A DNA stretch of 32,782 bases from an uncultured Bacteroidales bacterium (GTDB lineage Bacteria > Bacteroidota > Bacteroidia > Bacteroidales > P3): assembly GCA_937876865.1 (NCBI GenBank), contig CALEFF010000085.1:1-32782 (forward strand), read 5' to 3'. Within the stretch, counting starts at the first letter, position 1. Each line of letters starts with the position of its first letter. The translations under genes were made by a program, and so were the position numbers. Below, in pieces: positions 31,807 through 32,782 of this stretch. The notes under the pieces are model-generated. The model was not told the DNA's origin. It worked only from the letters and a program-made list of their open reading frames with translations, and made no database searches.

Positions 31807-31843
31807 AATGCTCCTTGAAAAATCTTGGAGCATTCTTTTTTTT
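31807..31843 (+). terminator. Intrinsic terminator of gyrB
   Basis: Hairpin AATGCTCC / GGAGCATT (31807-31814 with 31827-31834) with a 12-nt loop and a T-run. The T-run merges with the first unit of the 21-bp repeat array. Confidence 0.85.
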
Positions 31844-31922
31844 CTTGATTTTAAAAAAATAATACTTGATTTTATTTTTTTAATTCTTGATTTTATTTTT
31901 CTCTTTCTTTGTTTTATTACAA
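31839..31922 (+). repeat. 21-bp AT-rich repeat array (4 units, last one degenerate)
   Basis: Units at 31839, 31860, 31881 and 31902, each 21 bp with the core TTCTTGATTTT. The last unit has CTTTGTTTT in place of CTTGATTTT and thereby supplies the -33 TTTG of the next promoter. Same unit family as 13828 and 25552. Confidence 0.8.
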
Positions 31923-31938
31923 CAATTCTTTATTTTTG
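31908..31938 (+). promoter_or_regulatory. Promoter of the split DUF1016 gene (TTTG-N19-TATTTTTG), close to leaderless
   Basis: TTTG at 31908-31911, 19-bp spacing, TATTTTTG at 31931-31938. The ATG is at 31943, only 4 bp after the -7 box, so the transcript would start at or almost at the start codon. Confidence 0.7.
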
Positions 31939-31942
31939 CAAT

Positions 31943-32326
31943 ATGGGACAAGATATTGAAATTTTCAAACTTAATAATACTAATGATATTTTCAAAGATG
32001 TAGAAAGTATTGTTGAACAAGCACGTGCTTATGCTTACAATGCTGTAAACATTGCTATGGTGCAACGAAATTGGTTATTAGGAAAACGTATTGCAGAAGA
32101 AGAATTGCAAGGAGAAGATAGGGCAATATACGGCAAAGAGGTTGTAAAACAACTTTCTCTACACTTAACAAATATTTATGGCAAAGGATTTACGCAAAGT
32201 AATCTTTATCAGTTTGTTCAGTTCTATAAATTTTTTCCAGAGATTTTCCACGCAGTGAGTGTAAAATCTCAAATACTTTCACGGAACTTGAATCCTCTAT
32301 TATTACTCATATACAAAAATTTGTAA
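31943..32326 (+). CDS. DUF1016 N-terminal fragment (split gene, 5' part)
   Basis: 127 residues from ATG 31943. Residues about 18-105 match the DUF1016 N-terminal domain: VESIVEQARAYAYNAVNIAMVQRNWLLGKRIAEEE, YGKEVVKQLSLHLTNIYGKGFTQSNLYQFVQFYKFFP. After about residue 112 the frame diverges (ILSRNLNPLLLLIYKNL is out-of-frame sequence) and stops. The family's next segments (the W-S-H region, the W-S-x-R-x-L helix and the DPYVLEFL segment) are missing. The stop codon overlaps the ATG of the nuclease part (TAATG). It is either an inactivated gene or two coupled reading frames. Confidence 0.75.
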   Translation: MGQDIEIFKLNNTNDIFKDVESIVEQARAYAYNAVNIAMVQRNWLLGKRIAEEELQGEDRAIYGKEVVKQLSLHLTNIYGKGFTQSNLYQFVQFYKFFPEIFHAVSVKSQILSRNLNPLLLLIYKNL

Positions 32327-32727
32327 TGGAGTTAGGTAAAGGTTATGCTTTTGTTGCTCGACAACAACATATCAAGACTGATATGGGAGATTACTTTATT
32401 GATTTGGTATTTTATAACTATATACTTAAATGTTTCTTGTTGATAGATCTTAAAACATCAAGAATTACTCATCAAGATGTTGGACAAATGGATATGTATG
32501 TAAGAATGTATGATGATTTAAAGCGTACACAAGGAGATAATCCTACAATAGGACTTATTCTTTGTTCGGAAACAAGTGAGGATATGGCACGTTATTCAGT
32601 TCTACATGATAATGAGCGTTTGTTTCAAGCAAGATATTTAACCTATTTACCAACTATAGAACAACTAAAAGAAGAAATAGAATTGCAAAAAGAGATTTTC
32701 AGACAACAACACGAAGACAATAAATAA
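32326..32727 (+). CDS. DUF1016 C-terminal PD-(D/E)XK nuclease domain (split gene, 3' part)
   Basis: 133 residues from ATG 32326. The sequence MELGKGYAFVARQQHIKTDMGDYFIDLVFYNYILKCFLLIDLKT is the conserved start of the DUF1016 nuclease domain ('ELGKGF.Fv.rQ', then D26 and the D41-x-K43 pair), followed by HQDVGQMDMYVRMYDD and NPTIGLILCSE, all family landmarks. The same frame upstream of the ATG reads FTELESSIITHIQKFV, which belongs to the intact family, showing that the preceding DNA is the residue of one continuous gene. The core catalytic residues appear intact. The ATG and TAATG overlap could allow translation as a separate domain. Confidence 0.8.
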   Translation: MELGKGYAFVARQQHIKTDMGDYFIDLVFYNYILKCFLLIDLKTSRITHQDVGQMDMYVRMYDDLKRTQGDNPTIGLILCSETSEDMARYSVLHDNERLFQARYLTYLPTIEQLKEEIELQKEIFRQQHEDNK

Positions 32728-32737
32728 TAACTCAAAG

Positions 32738-32782
32738 AAAAACGCTCGTAAGTCTTTGAAATATTTTGACAAACGAGCGTTT
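32738..32782. terminator. Hairpin terminator, copy 2 of the repeated element (reaches window edge)
   Basis: Stem AAAACGCTCGT / ACGAGCGTTT around a loop almost identical to the 26196 copy (one base change and one deletion). It lies 11 bp after the split DUF1016 gene. The T-tract is cut off by the window end. Confidence 0.75.

Overview
This is an AT-rich stretch of a Bacteroidota chromosome, most likely order Bacteroidales. The evidence is the TTTG / TAnnTTTG promoters, start sites without Shine-Dalgarno sequences, an HU-related protein of the Bacteroidetes type, a one-piece NfnAB-type oxidoreductase, and many outer-membrane barrels and lipoproteins. Core genes (murF, anmK, miaA, cca, rocD, gyrB) are interleaved with accessory islands.

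Layout. (1) 1-4742, minus strand: a tight operon of an RmuC-family protein, a DEAD/DEAH helicase and a DUF1016-type protein whose tail is a near-perfect 14-residue repeat running off the window. About 500 bp precede it and hold a strong rod-like RNA fold with a competing terminator-like fold. (2) 5245-12066, plus strand: an HU-like protein with its own promoter and terminator; then glycosyltransferase, murF, anmK, ECF sigma factor, a putative anti-sigma protein, a Spy-like periplasmic protein and a TauE-type transporter, overlapping or closely spaced; then a PepSY-like lipoprotein. (3) 12082-13818: an unknown lipoprotein plus barrel-protein cassette framed by two copies of one hairpin that differ by compensatory base-pair changes. 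(4) 13919-18161: a small membrane protein, an NfnAB-like flavoprotein and two barrel proteins. (5) 18139-24103, minus strand: a restriction-modification pair whose methyltransferase runs 41 bp into cca, followed by miaA, an OmpA-family protein and an O-methyltransferase. (6) 24278-27010: rocD, an array of 21-bp repeats, a small lipoprotein and a Fic gene that has lost its catalytic core. (7) 27150-31788: a YfhO-family membrane protein divergent from gyrB. (8) 31839-32782: another 21-bp repeat array, a DUF1016 nuclease gene split by an internal deletion, and a second copy of the hairpin that lies beside the Fic relic.

The most unusual points are the RmuC-helicase-DUF1016 operon with its possible attenuator, the two accessory genes (Fic and DUF1016) that each lost their middle, and the families of short intergenic elements (21-bp arrays and paired hairpins) placed at gene boundaries and just upstream of promoters.
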